In this document: positions 27,305 to 35,336 of the stretch, piece by piece | Position numbering within the stretch: position 1 is the first letter of the stretch | Layout: every line of letters begins with the position of its first letter | Assembly: GCF_036346295.1 (NCBI RefSeq) | Contig: NZ_CP107819.1 | Coordinates: forward strand, 6,634,001 to 6,698,000 | Origin: Streptomyces sp. NBC_00536 | Lineage (GTDB): Bacteria; Actinomycetota; Actinomycetes; Streptomycetales; Streptomycetaceae | DNA length: 64,000 bases | Reading direction: 5' to 3' | Notes under the pieces: generated by a model | Databases searched by the model: none | Seen by the model: only the letters and a program-made list of their open reading frames with translations | What the model was told of the DNA's origin: nothing | Program-made: the position numbers and the translations under genes

Positions 27305-28830
27305 CTCGCGCCCCGGCCCGCCGCGGCTGCCTCGGCGGCGGCGGGCGCGGAGTGACCGGCGTGACCGGAGTGACCGGAGTGACCGGCGTCCGGGGTGTGC
27401 CCGGTGTGCGGGGCGTGCGCCGACCGGGCGGCGGGCCGGGGCGGCCTGCGCCGCCAGGGCAGCAGCGCCCGCGCCCAGCGGGCCAGCGGGCCCACGGGGC
27501 GCACCCCGGCCCGGTCCTGCCACCACTCGGTCAGCAGGCGGCGCGCCGCCGGGTCCTCGGGCAGGTCCCGGATCAGCAGGTGCTCGGCGAAATCGAGCGC
27601 GTCGCGCCGGTAGCCGCCGGTCATCGGGCGGGTCCCCGCGTACCGCAGGAAGGCCTCGCGGTAGGCGGCCGCGCCCAGCACCTCGGCCAGTTCGGGCGCC
27701 AGCTTGCGCACCACCCCGGCCCGCTTGGCGGCGAGGGCGCGCGACTGCACCCGCAGCCGCTGTCCGTCGAACCCCTCGGGTACGGGCGTACCCGCGACCA
27801 GGGCCGAGAGCAGGGCGGCCTGGCCGAGGCCCACCCGGGTGCGCGCGGCGGCGAGGCCTCCGGCCGCGACGGCGGGTGCGGGGGCGGGCGCGGCGGCGGG
27901 CGCCGCGGCCACGGCGGGGGAGCGCGGCGCGCGGGACACCGGGCGCCGGCCGTCACCGCCCCGGCCGTCGTCCCGGCCGCCGACCCGGTCACCGCCCTGG
28001 CCGCCGGCCCGCCCGTCGCCCCGGACCACCGTGCGGATCGCGGTCAGTTCGTCCACCAGCTCCGCCTCCGCGGGGAAGTCGTCGTCGCGCTCCAGCAGCA
28101 CCCCCGGCGGGTCCACCCGGGTGCGCAGCTCCGCCAGCAGGTCGAGGACGACCGGCGCGACGGGGTGCGCGTGGGTGTCGTGCCACACCCCGTCGCGCTC
28201 GACCCCGCCCGCCACGTGGACGTACGCCAGCGCCTCCAGCGGGATCGCGTCCAGCGCGGCGAGGGGGTCCTCGCCCCGGTTCACCCGGTTCGTGTGCAGG
28301 TTGGCCACGTCGATCAGCAGCCGTACGCCGGTCCGCTCGACCAGCTCCGCCAGGAACTGTCCCTCGGTCAGCTCCTCGCCCGGCCAGGAGATCAGCGCGG
28401 CGATGTTCTCCAGGGCCAGCGGCACCGGCAGCGCGTCCTGGGCGATGCGCACGTTCTCGCACAGCACGTCCAGGGCGTCCCGGGTCCGGGGCACGGGCAG
28501 CAGGTGCCCGGCCTCCAGCACCGGCGAGGAGGTCCGTACGAAGGCGATGTGCTCGCTCACCAGCGGCGCCCCCAGCGCCACCGCGCGCTCGGCGAGGGCG
28601 GCGAGCCGCGCCGGGTCGGGGCGGTCGGCCCCGCCGAGGCCCAGGCCGACGCCGTGCGGGACGACCGCGGTGCCGCGCTCGCGCAGCCGCAGCAGCGACG
28701 CGGGGAGGTGGCCCGGGCAGATGTTCTCGGCCACCACCTCGACCCAGTCCAGGTCCGGCAGCCGTTCCACCGCTTCCGCGATCTCCGGCCGCCAGCCGAT
28801 GCCCACCCCCAGGTGTGCCGTGCGCTTCAT
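27301..28830 (-). CDS. DUF692 (MNIO-type) protein with C-terminal helical domain and His-rich tail
   Basis: 509 aa from ATG 28830, preceded by AGGGGGCGAGGGG. Residues 1-~270 are a DUF692 TIM barrel, the family of multinuclear iron oxidases (MbnB, TglH). Candidate iron ligands: H59 (VVPHG), H94 (SEHIAF), E141 (LENI), D174/N177/H179 (IDVANLH), H205 (VHVAGG), H217-H222 (HDTHAH) and E247. A Gly/Arg/Ala-rich linker follows, then a helical domain (~350-460) like the extension seen in Streptomyces homologues, possibly a partner/recognition domain. The end is His-rich ([12 protein letters not shown]), encoded by 9-bp repeats. It is coupled to the Cys-tailed TIGR04222 gene. The oxidase role is inferred from ligands and context. 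Confidence 0.9.
   Translation of the reverse strand: MKRTAHLGVGIGWRPEIAEAVERLPDLDWVEVVAENICPGHLPASLLRLRERGTAVVPHGVGLGLGGADRPDPARLAALAERAVALGAPLVSEHIAFVRTSSPVLEAGHLLPVPRTRDALDVLCENVRIAQDALPVPLALENIAALISWPGEELTEGQFLAELVERTGVRLLIDVANLHTNRVNRGEDPLAALDAIPLEALAYVHVAGGVERDGVWHDTHAHPVAPVVLDLLAELRTRVDPPGVLLERDDDFPAEAELVDELTAIRTVVRGDGRAGGQGGDRVGGRDDGRGGDGRRPVSRAPRSPAVAAAPAAAPAPAPAVAAGGLAAARTRVGLGQAALLSALVAGTPVPEGFDGQRLRVQSRALAAKRAGVVRKLAPELAEVLGAAAYREAFLRYAGTRPMTGGYRRDALDFAEHLLIRDLPEDPAARRLLTEWWQDRAGVRPVGPLARWARALLPWRRRPPRPAARSAHAPHTGHTPDAGHSGHSGHAGHSAPAAAEAAAAGRGAR
27352..27387 (-). repeat. 9-bp tandem repeats encoding the His-rich tail
   Basis: Four in-phase copies of GTGACCGG(A/C) on the plus strand, read on the minus strand as (S/A)GH-type tripeptides at the C-terminus of the DUF692 protein. 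The length probably varies between strains. Confidence 0.75.
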
Positions 28831-28971
28831 GTACCCCTCGCCCCCTTCCAAGCGGTCCGTGCCGGTGTCATGACCCCGGCGAAGACCCGCCAACCGCAGG
28901 AAGGGACGTTCAGAGCAATATTTGAGGTTCCGCACACGGGGGAACGGGCCGCTCCGGCCCCCGCCCGGCGG

Positions 28972-29727
28972 TTACCGCAGGCGGGCGCGCAGGGCGGGGT
29001 GGTCGGAGACGACCGTGCAGGAGCCGGGCGCGATCTCGGTGAAACCGGCGTCCCGGACCACCGGCAGCCCGCTCCCGGTCAGCTCGGCCCACTGCTCGGG
29101 CCCGGCCGTCCGCACGGCGAGGCGGAAGCCGTCCGCCCGCCAGGCCGCGCGCTCGGGGCCCGTCAGCTCCCACCAGGCCAGCTGCGCCGCGTGCCCGGCC
29201 TGGGCCATCTCCTTGCCCGCCGACATGTCCAGCTCGGGGTTGAGCCAGAGCACGGGCACCCCGGGCGCCGCCGGAGCGACCGCTTCCGGGTCGTCCAGGT
29301 CGGTGCCGGACACCTGGAGCTTGGCGAGTTCCTTGGGCCAGCCGTCCAGCGGGACGGGCGGGAACACCCGTACCTCGGACCCGCCGCCGTTCACGGTGAT
29401 GCCCGGCAGGGTCTCCGCCTTGCGCCACTCCGCTCCGCGCGCCCGGCGCACCACCTTGCGGATCCGCGCGTCCTGCCAGTCGTGGACGGCCCGCGCCCAC
29501 TCGCCCTCGCCCAGCGCCCGCTCGTCCGAGAGCAGCACCAGCACCGCGCGGGCCGCCGTCTCCAGGGCGTCCGTCCGCGCCGGGGGCGCGGTCTTCTCCA
29601 GCCGGACGACCAGCGGCAGCACGAACTGCGGCGCCTCGTCGCGGGCGGTGGACCCGGGTGCGGTGTCAGGGGCGGATTCAGGTGCGGTTTCAGGGGCCGT
29701 GTCGGGGGCCGTCTCGGGAGCGCTCAT
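28972..29727 (-). CDS. PTH2-like peptidyl-tRNA hydrolase domain protein
   Basis: 251 aa from ATG 29727. The N-terminus is a degenerate (T/S)APDTAPE repeat (~2-22), then a conserved segment (FVLPLVVRLEKTAPPARTDALETAARAVL). The C-terminal third contains the PTH2 pattern DMSAGKEMAQAGHAAQLAWWEL with Lys, Gln and His, and ends in FTEIAPGSCTVVSDHP. PTH2 enzymes release peptides from tRNA. This long bacterial version is an outlier, so true peptidyl-tRNA activity is probable but not certain. It is divergent from the AIM24 gene with 83 bp between starts. Confidence 0.75.
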   Translation of the reverse strand: MSAPETAPDTAPETAPESAPDTAPGSTARDEAPQFVLPLVVRLEKTAPPARTDALETAARAVLVLLSDERALGEGEWARAVHDWQDARIRKVVRRARGAEWRKAETLPGITVNGGGSEVRVFPPVPLDGWPKELAKLQVSGTDLDDPEAVAPAAPGVPVLWLNPELDMSAGKEMAQAGHAAQLAWWELTGPERAAWRADGFRLAVRTAGPEQWAELTGSGLPVVRDAGFTEIAPGSCTVVSDHPALRARLR

Positions 29728-29810
29728 CCGGCAAAGTCTGCCACCCCGCACCGGGGCCTCCGACTTCAGGAGGATGTCCGCACGCCCCCTCCCGGGCGAG
29801 GATCCCTTCC

Positions 29811-30485
29811 ATGAAGAGTGATCTTTTCGCATCAGAGAACCTGGCTCAGGCACCCACCGCCCCCGGCATGGAGCTGCAGAACGCCAAATCCGTCAAGTAC
29901 ACCGTCAACGGTGAAATGCTCGCCCGCCAGGGCGCGATGATCGCCTTCCGGGGCAACCTCCAGTTCGAGCGCAAGGGCCAGGGCATCGGCGGCATGCTCA
30001 AGCGCGCGGTCACCGGCGAGGGCCTGGCCCTGATGTCGGTCCGCGGGCAGGGCGAGGCCTGGTTCGCGCACCAGGCAGGGAACTGTTTCATCGTCGAGAT
30101 GGAGCAGGGCGACGCGCTGACCATCAACGGCCGCAACGTCCTGTGCTTCGACCCGACCCTGTCCTACGAGATCAAGATGGTGAAGGGCGCCGGGATGACC
30201 GGCGGCGGCCTCTTCAACAGCGTCTTCACCGGCTACGGGAAGATAGCGCTGGTCTGCGACGGCAACCCGATCATCATCCCGGTCACCGCGCAGGCTCCGG
30301 TGTACGTCGACACGGACGCGGTCGTCGGCTGGAGCGCCCACCTGGAGACCGGCCTGCACCGCTCGCAGTCCGTCGGTTCGATGATCCGCGGCGGCTCCGG
30401 CGAGGCCGTCCAGCTGATGCTGCGCGGCGAGGGCTTCGTCATCGTCCGCCCGAGCGAGGTCACGGAGGCGGCGGCCGCCCACTGA
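29811..30485 (+). CDS. AIM24 family protein
   Basis: 224 aa; ATG 29811 with GAGG 9 bases upstream. A beta-rich tryptophan-RNA-binding-attenuator-like fold is known for this family. Visible: YTVNGEMLARQGAMIAFRGNL, FFAR-like GEAWFAHQAGNCFIVEM, GGGLFNSVFTGYGKIALVC, PVYVDTDAVVGW. The name comes from a yeast mitochondrial protein; the bacterial function is unknown. No signal peptide or membrane helix. Confidence 0.9.
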   Translation: MKSDLFASENLAQAPTAPGMELQNAKSVKYTVNGEMLARQGAMIAFRGNLQFERKGQGIGGMLKRAVTGEGLALMSVRGQGEAWFAHQAGNCFIVEMEQGDALTINGRNVLCFDPTLSYEIKMVKGAGMTGGGLFNSVFTGYGKIALVCDGNPIIIPVTAQAPVYVDTDAVVGWSAHLETGLHRSQSVGSMIRGGSGEAVQLMLRGEGFVIVRPSEVTEAAAAH

Positions 30486-30502
30486 CCGGGCGACCGCCGA
30501 CG

Positions 30503-30527
30503 CGGTACCCGGCTCGGCCGGGTACCG
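30503..30527 (+). terminator. Hairpin between AIM24 and the zinc-ribbon gene
   Basis: Perfect 11-bp stem (30503-30513 / 30517-30527) with a TCG loop. It may end the AIM24 transcript. It finishes only 8 bases before the next ATG and no ribosome binding site is visible there, so it could instead control translation of that gene. Confidence 0.6.
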
Positions 30528-30535
30528 TCGTACTC

Positions 30536-30745
30536 ATGGACCAGCCGCAGGGGCCGCAGCGCCCGGACGAGAGCGCGACGTACTGCCCCGCCCCGGCCGC
30601 GCCCGCCGGCCGTGTGCCCGGGCCGCCGTACGCGGACTGCCTGGAGTGCGGCAAGCCCACCGAATACGGGGTCGCCACCCCGGGCGTGGTGCTGTGCCCG
30701 GTCTGCGAGTGGCAGGACGCCCAGCGCACCGCCTGCTCCGGCTAG
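30536..30745 (+). CDS. Small zinc-ribbon-like protein
   Basis: 69 aa, hypothetical. A Pro-rich first half is followed by two C-x2-C knuckles (CLECG and CPVCEW, 20 residues apart) suited to one zinc ion, then a short tail. No clear Shine-Dalgarno sequence; a hairpin ends 8 bases before the start. Function unknown; nucleic-acid or protein binding is possible. Confidence 0.7.
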   Translation: MDQPQGPQRPDESATYCPAPAAPAGRVPGPPYADCLECGKPTEYGVATPGVVLCPVCEWQDAQRTACSG

Positions 30746-30776
30746 GGCGTGCTTTCAAAGTCCCGCCCCCGCGCGC

Positions 30777-31670
30777 TCACTTGCCGATCAGGTCGGAGAC
30801 CTTGACGAAGCGGTAGCCGCGTTTGCGGAGTTCCGGGACGATCTTGCGGACGGCTTCCTCGGTCACCGGGGCGGCGCTGCGCGTGCAGTGCATGACCACC
30901 ACCGAACCGGGCTTCACCCCGGCCAGCACCTGCTCGGCCACCGCGTCCGGGTCCTTGGCGAAGGCGTCCCCGCTGACCACGTCCCACTGGACGGCCGTGA
31001 CCTTGGCCGTGGACAGGACGCGCAGCGCCTGGTCGTCGTAGCAGCCGCCGGGGAAGCGGAAGTACGGGACGGTGTTGACCGCGCCCGCCTTGCGGAAGGC
31101 CTCGAAGGCCCGGTCCACATCGGCCCGCGCCTCCGCGCCGTCGAGCGCGGGGAGCCCGTAGCAGGGGGACTTGAAGGCGTGGTGGCTGTAGGAGTGGTTC
31201 GCGATCTCGAAGTTCGGATCGGTGCCGATGGCCTTGGCCTGGTCCGGGTACTCCTCGGCCCAGCGGCCGGTCATGAACACGGTCGAGGGCACCTTCAGCT
31301 GCCGCAGCGTGGAGATCAGCTGCGGGTTGTCGAAGTGCTCGCCGCCCGCCGCGCGCGGCCCCTGGTCGGAGGTCATGTCCGCGTCGAAGGTGAGCGCGAC
31401 GGTCTTGTCCGTCGTCTGCCGCGCGCGTTCGAAGACCGGGGTCAGCCCGCCCGGACCGGGCGCGATCGTGGGCGCCTTGGAGGGCGATGCGGAGGCGGCG
31501 GCGGAGGCGGAGGGTGAGGACGCGGCCGGGCCGGAGGGCGCGGCCGGGGCGGGAGCGTCCGACCGGGCCGGTCCGTGGGCGGCCCCCGGGGCGCCCTGGC
31601 CGCCCCCGCAGCCCACGAGAGCGGCACCGAGCACGGCCACTACGGCCACTTTGCGTACAGAAATGGTCAC
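30777..31670 (-). CDS. Lipoprotein polysaccharide deacetylase (CE4)
   Basis: 297 aa. GTG 31670 gives a clean lipoprotein signal (TISVRKVAVVAVLGAALVGC, lipobox LVGC) followed by an Ala/Pro/Ser linker (~25-70). The NodB domain has ALTFDADMTSDQG (catalytic Asp and metal Asp; the usual TFDDG is TFDAD here), NHSYSHHAF (metal His pair), RFPGGCYDD and VVVMHC. It removes N-acetyl groups from peptidoglycan or another surface glycan at the outer membrane face. No ribosome binding site is seen, and a -10-like TATATT is 8 bases upstream, so it may be leaderless. Confidence 0.88.
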   Translation of the reverse strand: MTISVRKVAVVAVLGAALVGCGGGQGAPGAAHGPARSDAPAPAAPSGPAASSPSASAAASASPSKAPTIAPGPGGLTPVFERARQTTDKTVALTFDADMTSDQGPRAAGGEHFDNPQLISTLRQLKVPSTVFMTGRWAEEYPDQAKAIGTDPNFEIANHSYSHHAFKSPCYGLPALDGAEARADVDRAFEAFRKAGAVNTVPYFRFPGGCYDDQALRVLSTAKVTAVQWDVVSGDAFAKDPDAVAEQVLAGVKPGSVVVMHCTRSAAPVTEEAVRKIVPELRKRGYRFVKVSDLIGK

Positions 31671-31678
31671 GCACGCAA

Positions 31679-31684
31679 AATATA
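31679..31684 (-). promoter_or_regulatory. Possible -10 box for a leaderless deacetylase mRNA
   Basis: TATATT on the minus strand lies 8 bases before the GTG start, just past the stop codon of the upstream PPK2 gene. The local A/T run is conspicuous in this GC-rich DNA, and no Shine-Dalgarno sequence is present, consistent with transcription starting at or near the GTG. Confidence 0.45.
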
Positions 31685-31687
31685 TGA

Positions 31688-32560
31688 CTATGAGCTGAGC
31701 AGGCGGGAGCGGCACTCGTCCACATCGAAGTCACCCTCCGGGTACTGCGGCGCGAGGGCCTCCAGGTGCTCCAGGAGCAGGGCCGCGATCGCCCAGTTGC
31801 GGTACCACTTGCGGTCCGCGGGCACCACGTACCAGGGCGCGGCGGCGGTGGAGCAGCGCTCCAGGGCCAGTTCGTAGGCCTCCTGGTAGGCGGGCCACAG
31901 GGCGCGCTCCTCGATGTCCCCCACATTGAACTTCCAGTGCTTGGCGGGGGCGTCCAGGCGGGCCAGCAGCCGCTCGCGCTGCTCCTCGTAGGAGATGTGG
32001 AGGAAGACCTTCACCACGCTCACGCCGTCGTCCGCGAGGGCCTTCTCGAACCGGTTGATCTGCTCGTAGCGGCGGCGCAGCTGAGCGCGCGGCGCCAGCG
32101 CGCGCACCCGGGCGATCAGGACGTCCTCGTAGTGCGAGCGGTCGAAGATGCCGATCTCGCCCGGCTGGGGGAGGGCCTGCTTGATCCGCCAGAGGAAGGG
32201 GTGGTCCCGCTCCTCGGGGGTGGGCGCCTTGAAGGCCTTGATCCGGCAGCCGGAGGGGTTGAAGGAGCCGATCACGTGCTTGACCGTGCCGCCCTTGCCG
32301 CTGGTGTCCATGCCCTGGAGCACGAGCAGCACCCGGCGGCGGTCCCCGGCGGTGCTGGCGGCGTAGAGCCGTTCCTGGAGGGCGGCGAGCCGCTCGCCCG
32401 TCGCGGCGCCGGCGGCCAGTGCGGCCGCCTTCCCGCCGTTCGTCCCCGGGGTGGAGCGGGGGTCGGTCCGCGCCAGGTGGACCGCGTCCCCGACCGGCAC
32501 CCGCAGCAGCTCGGTGAGGGGCGTCCGCTTCCGCTGTGACTGCTCCTTCTTTTTGGCCAC
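31688..32560 (-). CDS. ppk2: Polyphosphate kinase 2 family protein
   Basis: 290 aa. PPK2 uses polyphosphate to phosphorylate nucleotides. Walker A GMDTSGKGG (~83-91), lid/catalytic motif FDRSHYEDVLIARV (~138), HISYEEQRERLLAR and PWYVVPADRKWYRNW. Single-domain form. The sequence alone does not tell whether it prefers AMP, ADP or GDP. The N-terminus is Lys/Arg-rich (AKKKEQSQRKR). It is upstream of the deacetylase, which appears to have its own promoter. Confidence 0.93.
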   Translation of the reverse strand: MAKKKEQSQRKRTPLTELLRVPVGDAVHLARTDPRSTPGTNGGKAAALAAGAATGERLAALQERLYAASTAGDRRRVLLVLQGMDTSGKGGTVKHVIGSFNPSGCRIKAFKAPTPEERDHPFLWRIKQALPQPGEIGIFDRSHYEDVLIARVRALAPRAQLRRRYEQINRFEKALADDGVSVVKVFLHISYEEQRERLLARLDAPAKHWKFNVGDIEERALWPAYQEAYELALERCSTAAAPWYVVPADRKWYRNWAIAALLLEHLEALAPQYPEGDFDVDECRSRLLSS

Positions 32561-32695
32561 CGCAACCCCAATCGCCTCGGTTTCGTCCGATCTTCCATCA
32601 GATCGAACGGGGGCGCGAGAGCGGCGGACAGCCGTCGGCCGCGCCGCCCACCGGATGCCGGGGGTGGGCGGGCGCGGGCCGTAGGCGGCGAGGGG

Positions 32696-33121
32696 TCAGA
32701 GCAGCTCGGCGGAGAGCGTGATCGTGGTCCCCGTCAGGGCCTGGCTGACCGGGCAGTTCTTCTTGGCGTCCTCGGCCGCGGCGGCGAAGGCCTCGGCGTC
32801 CAGGCCCGGCACCTCGGCGCGCACGCTGAGGTGGATCCCGGTGATGCCCTCACCCGGCTGGAAGGTGACGTCGGCCTTGGTCTCCAGGCGGGTGGGCGGG
32901 GTGCCCGCACCGTCCAGACCGTGGGAGAGCGCCATCGAGTAGCAGCTGGAGTGCGCGGCGGCGATCAGCTCTTCCGGGCTGGTCTTGCCGTTGGCCGCCT
33001 CGGCGCGCGAGGGCCAGGAGACCTCGAAGGAGCCCTTGCCCGAGGAGTCGAGGGTGACGACCCCCGAACCCTTCAGCAGGTTGCCTTCCCAGACGGTGTG
33101 CGCGTGACGCGTGGTGGCCAT
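32696..33121 (-). CDS. OsmC family peroxiredoxin
   Basis: 141 aa; ATG 33121 with an AAGGGA site. Redox Cys pair in AAHSSCYSMALS (~60) and KKNCPVSQAL (~125), as in OsmC/Ohr thiol peroxidases that reduce organic hydroperoxides. EELIAAAHSSC and the spacing fit the OsmC subgroup better than Ohr. It stands alone between PPK2 and zapE, all on the minus strand. Confidence 0.93.
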   Translation of the reverse strand: MATTRHAHTVWEGNLLKGSGVVTLDSSGKGSFEVSWPSRAEAANGKTSPEELIAAAHSSCYSMALSHGLDGAGTPPTRLETKADVTFQPGEGITGIHLSVRAEVPGLDAEAFAAAAEDAKKNCPVSQALTGTTITLSAELL

Positions 33122-33186
33122 GGCAGTTCCCTTCGCATAGGTGGAAGCGGCCGGGCGGTCTGACGACCAGTCCGGCGCCCCCAAAC

Positions 33187-34353
33187 CTACTGGGCCACCA
33201 GGCCCTTCGCGTCGCGGGCGAGCGCGGTGAGCCGCGAGATGGCCCGGAAGTACTTCTTGCGGTACCCGCCGTTCAGCATCTCGTCACTGAACAGGCGGTC
33301 GAAGGGCACGCCGGAGGCGAGGACCGGTATCTCGCGGTCGTACAGCCGGTCGGCCAGCACCACCAGGCGCAGCGCGGTCGACTGGTCCGGCACCGGGCCG
33401 ACATCGGTGAGGCAGACCGCGGCGACGCCCTCGGTGAGCGCGCCGTAGCGGCTCGGGTGCACCTTGGCCAGGTGTTCGAGCAGCCCGGGGAAGTCGTCGA
33501 GGCTGGCGCCGGGCGTCGCGTACGCCGCCTTGGCGACCTGCTCGTCGGAGTACGGCGCGGGCGCCTCGGGCAGGCCGCGGTGGCGGTAGTCCTGGCCGTC
33601 GATCCGCAGCGGCCGGAACTGCGCGGACAGGCCCTGGATCTCGCGCAGGAAGTCGGCGGCCGCGAACCGGCCCTCGCCGAGCTTGCCCGGCAGTGTGTTC
33701 GAGGTGGCGGCGAGCGCGACGCCCTGCTCGACGAGCCTGCCGAGCAGCGAGGACACGAGCACGGTGTCGCCCGGGTCGTCGAGTTCGAATTCGTCGATGC
33801 ACAGCAGCCGGTGTCCGCCCAGGGTCTGGACGGTCTGCTGGAAGCCCAGCGCGCCGACCAGGTTCGTCAGCTCCACGAAGGTGCCGAAGGCCTTGAGCGC
33901 GGGCTCGGCCGGGGTGGCGTGCCACAGCGAGGCCAGCAGGTGGGTCTTGCCGACGCCGTAGCCGCCGTCGAGGTAGACCCCGCGCGGTCCGCCGGCGGGG
34001 GCGTTCTTCTTGGGGTTCCCCTTGGGGCTCCGCGCGAACCAGCGGCGCTTGCCCGCGCCGCTCGCGTGGGCCCCGCCGAGACCGGCGGCGAAGCCGCTCA
34101 GCACGGTGACGGCCTCGGCCTGGCTCGGCTGGTCCGGATCCGGGTTGTAGGTGTCGAACCGCACCGAGTCGAAGCGGGGCGGCGGCACCATCTCGGCGAC
34201 GAGCCGTTCGGCGGGCACGTGGGGGGCGCGGGCGCACAGCGCGAGCGGACCCGCGTCGGGTCCGTCACCAGGTCCCGCGTCGGCTATCGGGTCCCGCCTG
34301 GCGGCGTCGCCGTGTGCGGTGGCGGCACCGGAGGGGGAGAGAGAGGTTGACAC
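33187..34353 (-). CDS. zapE: ZapE-like AAA ATPase
   Basis: 388 aa, GTG start. AFG1/ZapE family: LVAEMVPPPRFDSVRFDTYNPDP then Walker A GGYGVGKTHLL (~130), Walker B LLCIDEFEL (~185), sensor TSNTLPGKLGEGRF, and the C-terminal FDRLFSDEMLNGGYRKKYFRAISRL. ZapE interacts with FtsZ in proteobacteria; in Streptomyces it is better described as a conserved cell-division-associated ATPase. An Ala/Pro-rich N-terminal ~45 residues precede the conserved part. It is divergent from the pyrimidine reductase with only 36 bp between starts. Confidence 0.92.
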   Translation of the reverse strand: MSTSLSPSGAATAHGDAARRDPIADAGPGDGPDAGPLALCARAPHVPAERLVAEMVPPPRFDSVRFDTYNPDPDQPSQAEAVTVLSGFAAGLGGAHASGAGKRRWFARSPKGNPKKNAPAGGPRGVYLDGGYGVGKTHLLASLWHATPAEPALKAFGTFVELTNLVGALGFQQTVQTLGGHRLLCIDEFELDDPGDTVLVSSLLGRLVEQGVALAATSNTLPGKLGEGRFAAADFLREIQGLSAQFRPLRIDGQDYRHRGLPEAPAPYSDEQVAKAAYATPGASLDDFPGLLEHLAKVHPSRYGALTEGVAAVCLTDVGPVPDQSTALRLVVLADRLYDREIPVLASGVPFDRLFSDEMLNGGYRKKYFRAISRLTALARDAKGLVAQ

Positions 34354-34389
34354 AGCCCTTAACTCTACGGGGCGTGTCACACTGCACCG

Positions 34390-35208
34390 ATGCGACGCCT
34401 GTTCCCTGTGACCGATCAGACATCCACTGGTCAGACATCCACCGGTCAGACATCCACCGGTCAGACATCCCCCGCCCCGGGCGACCACCCGTGGTCCCTG
34501 GACGAGCTGGCGGAGGCCTACGCGTACCCCGCGCTCAGCGGCGGGGCGCACTGGCTGCGCGCGAACATGGTGACCTCGCTGGACGGCGCGGGCCAGCACG
34601 ACGGGCGCTCGCAGCCCCTCTCCAGCGAGACCGACATGCGCATCTTCGGCACCCTGCGGGCGCTGGCCGATGTGGTGGTGGTGGGCGCGGAAACGGTTCG
34701 CCAGGAGGGGTACCGCCCGGCCCGGGCCCGCGCGGAGTTCGCCGCCCGCCGGGCCGCCGCGGGCCAGGGCCCCGCCCCGGTCATCGCCGTGGTCACCGCG
34801 AGCCTGGACCTGGACTTCACCCTCCCCCTGTTCACCTCCCCGCTGGTGCCCACCCTCGTGCTCACCGGAGCCACCGCCCCCGCCGACCAGGTGGCGGCCG
34901 CGGCCGCCTCCGGGGCCGAGGTGGTGGTGGCCGGCGACGGCGCGGGCGTGGACCCGGCCCGGGCGGTACGGGAGCTGGCCGGCCGGGGTCTGCGCCGTCA
35001 GCTCACCGAGGGCGGGCCGAGGCTGCTGGGCCAGTTCGTGGCCGCCGGGGTGCTGGACGAGCTGTGCCTGAGCGTGTCCCCGACGCTCACCGCGGGTGAC
35101 GCCCAGCGGATCGCGGGGGGCCCGCGGGTCGACGTACCGCACCGGCTGGCACTGGCCTCGCTGCTGGAAGAGGCCGGGTTCCTCTACACGAGTTACCGTC
35201 GGATCTGA
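34390..35208 (+). CDS. Pyrimidine reductase family protein (RibD C-terminal domain)
   Basis: 272 aa. RibD_C/dihydrofolate-reductase fold: RANMVTSLDGAGQHDGRSQPLS, DMRIFGTLRALADVVVVGAETVRQEGY, LTEGGPRLLGQFVAAGVLDEL. It lacks the deaminase half of RibD, so it may reduce a riboflavin-type pyrimidine intermediate or a related substrate with NADPH. No Shine-Dalgarno sequence is seen. The N-terminus has a four-unit 5-residue repeat (QTSTG) encoded by 15-bp tandem repeats, not part of the domain. Confidence 0.85.
   Translation: MRRLFPVTDQTSTGQTSTGQTSTGQTSPAPGDHPWSLDELAEAYAYPALSGGAHWLRANMVTSLDGAGQHDGRSQPLSSETDMRIFGTLRALADVVVVGAETVRQEGYRPARARAEFAARRAAAGQGPAPVIAVVTASLDLDFTLPLFTSPLVPTLVLTGATAPADQVAAAAASGAEVVVAGDGAGVDPARAVRELAGRGLRRQLTEGGPRLLGQFVAAGVLDELCLSVSPTLTAGDAQRIAGGPRVDVPHRLALASLLEEAGFLYTSYRRI
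34414..34473 (+). repeat. 15-bp tandem repeat inside the reductase N-terminus
   Basis: Four in-frame copies (34414, 34429, 34444, 34459) of GGTCAGACATCCACC or close variants. Copy-number change would alter only the disordered N-terminus, because 15 bp keeps frame. Confidence 0.85.
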
Positions 35209-35214
35209 CAAGCG

Positions 35215-35235
35215 AGCGGAATTTGTCGTTCCGCT
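35215..35235. promoter_or_regulatory. Short inverted repeat upstream of USP-like gene
   Basis: Arms AGCGGAA and TTCCGCT separated by 7 bases, directly after the reductase stop. It is followed by an A/T-containing stretch (GCACATATACC near 35249) that could be a -10 region for the gene at 35337. Terminator or operator; not resolved. Confidence 0.4.
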
Positions 35236-35336
35236 TAGCTTCCGCTGGGCACATATACCAGCGCGAGCCCCGTGCGACAGCGGGGCAGGATGGTTTCCGC
35301 AGGGGCCGGCCACGGCCGATGAAGGAGAGGGCGTCC

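Noticed and set aside
34381..34480. CRISPR-like array
   Set aside because: The 15-bp units are contiguous without spacers and are in frame within a coding gene. No CRISPR array or cas gene was found in the window.
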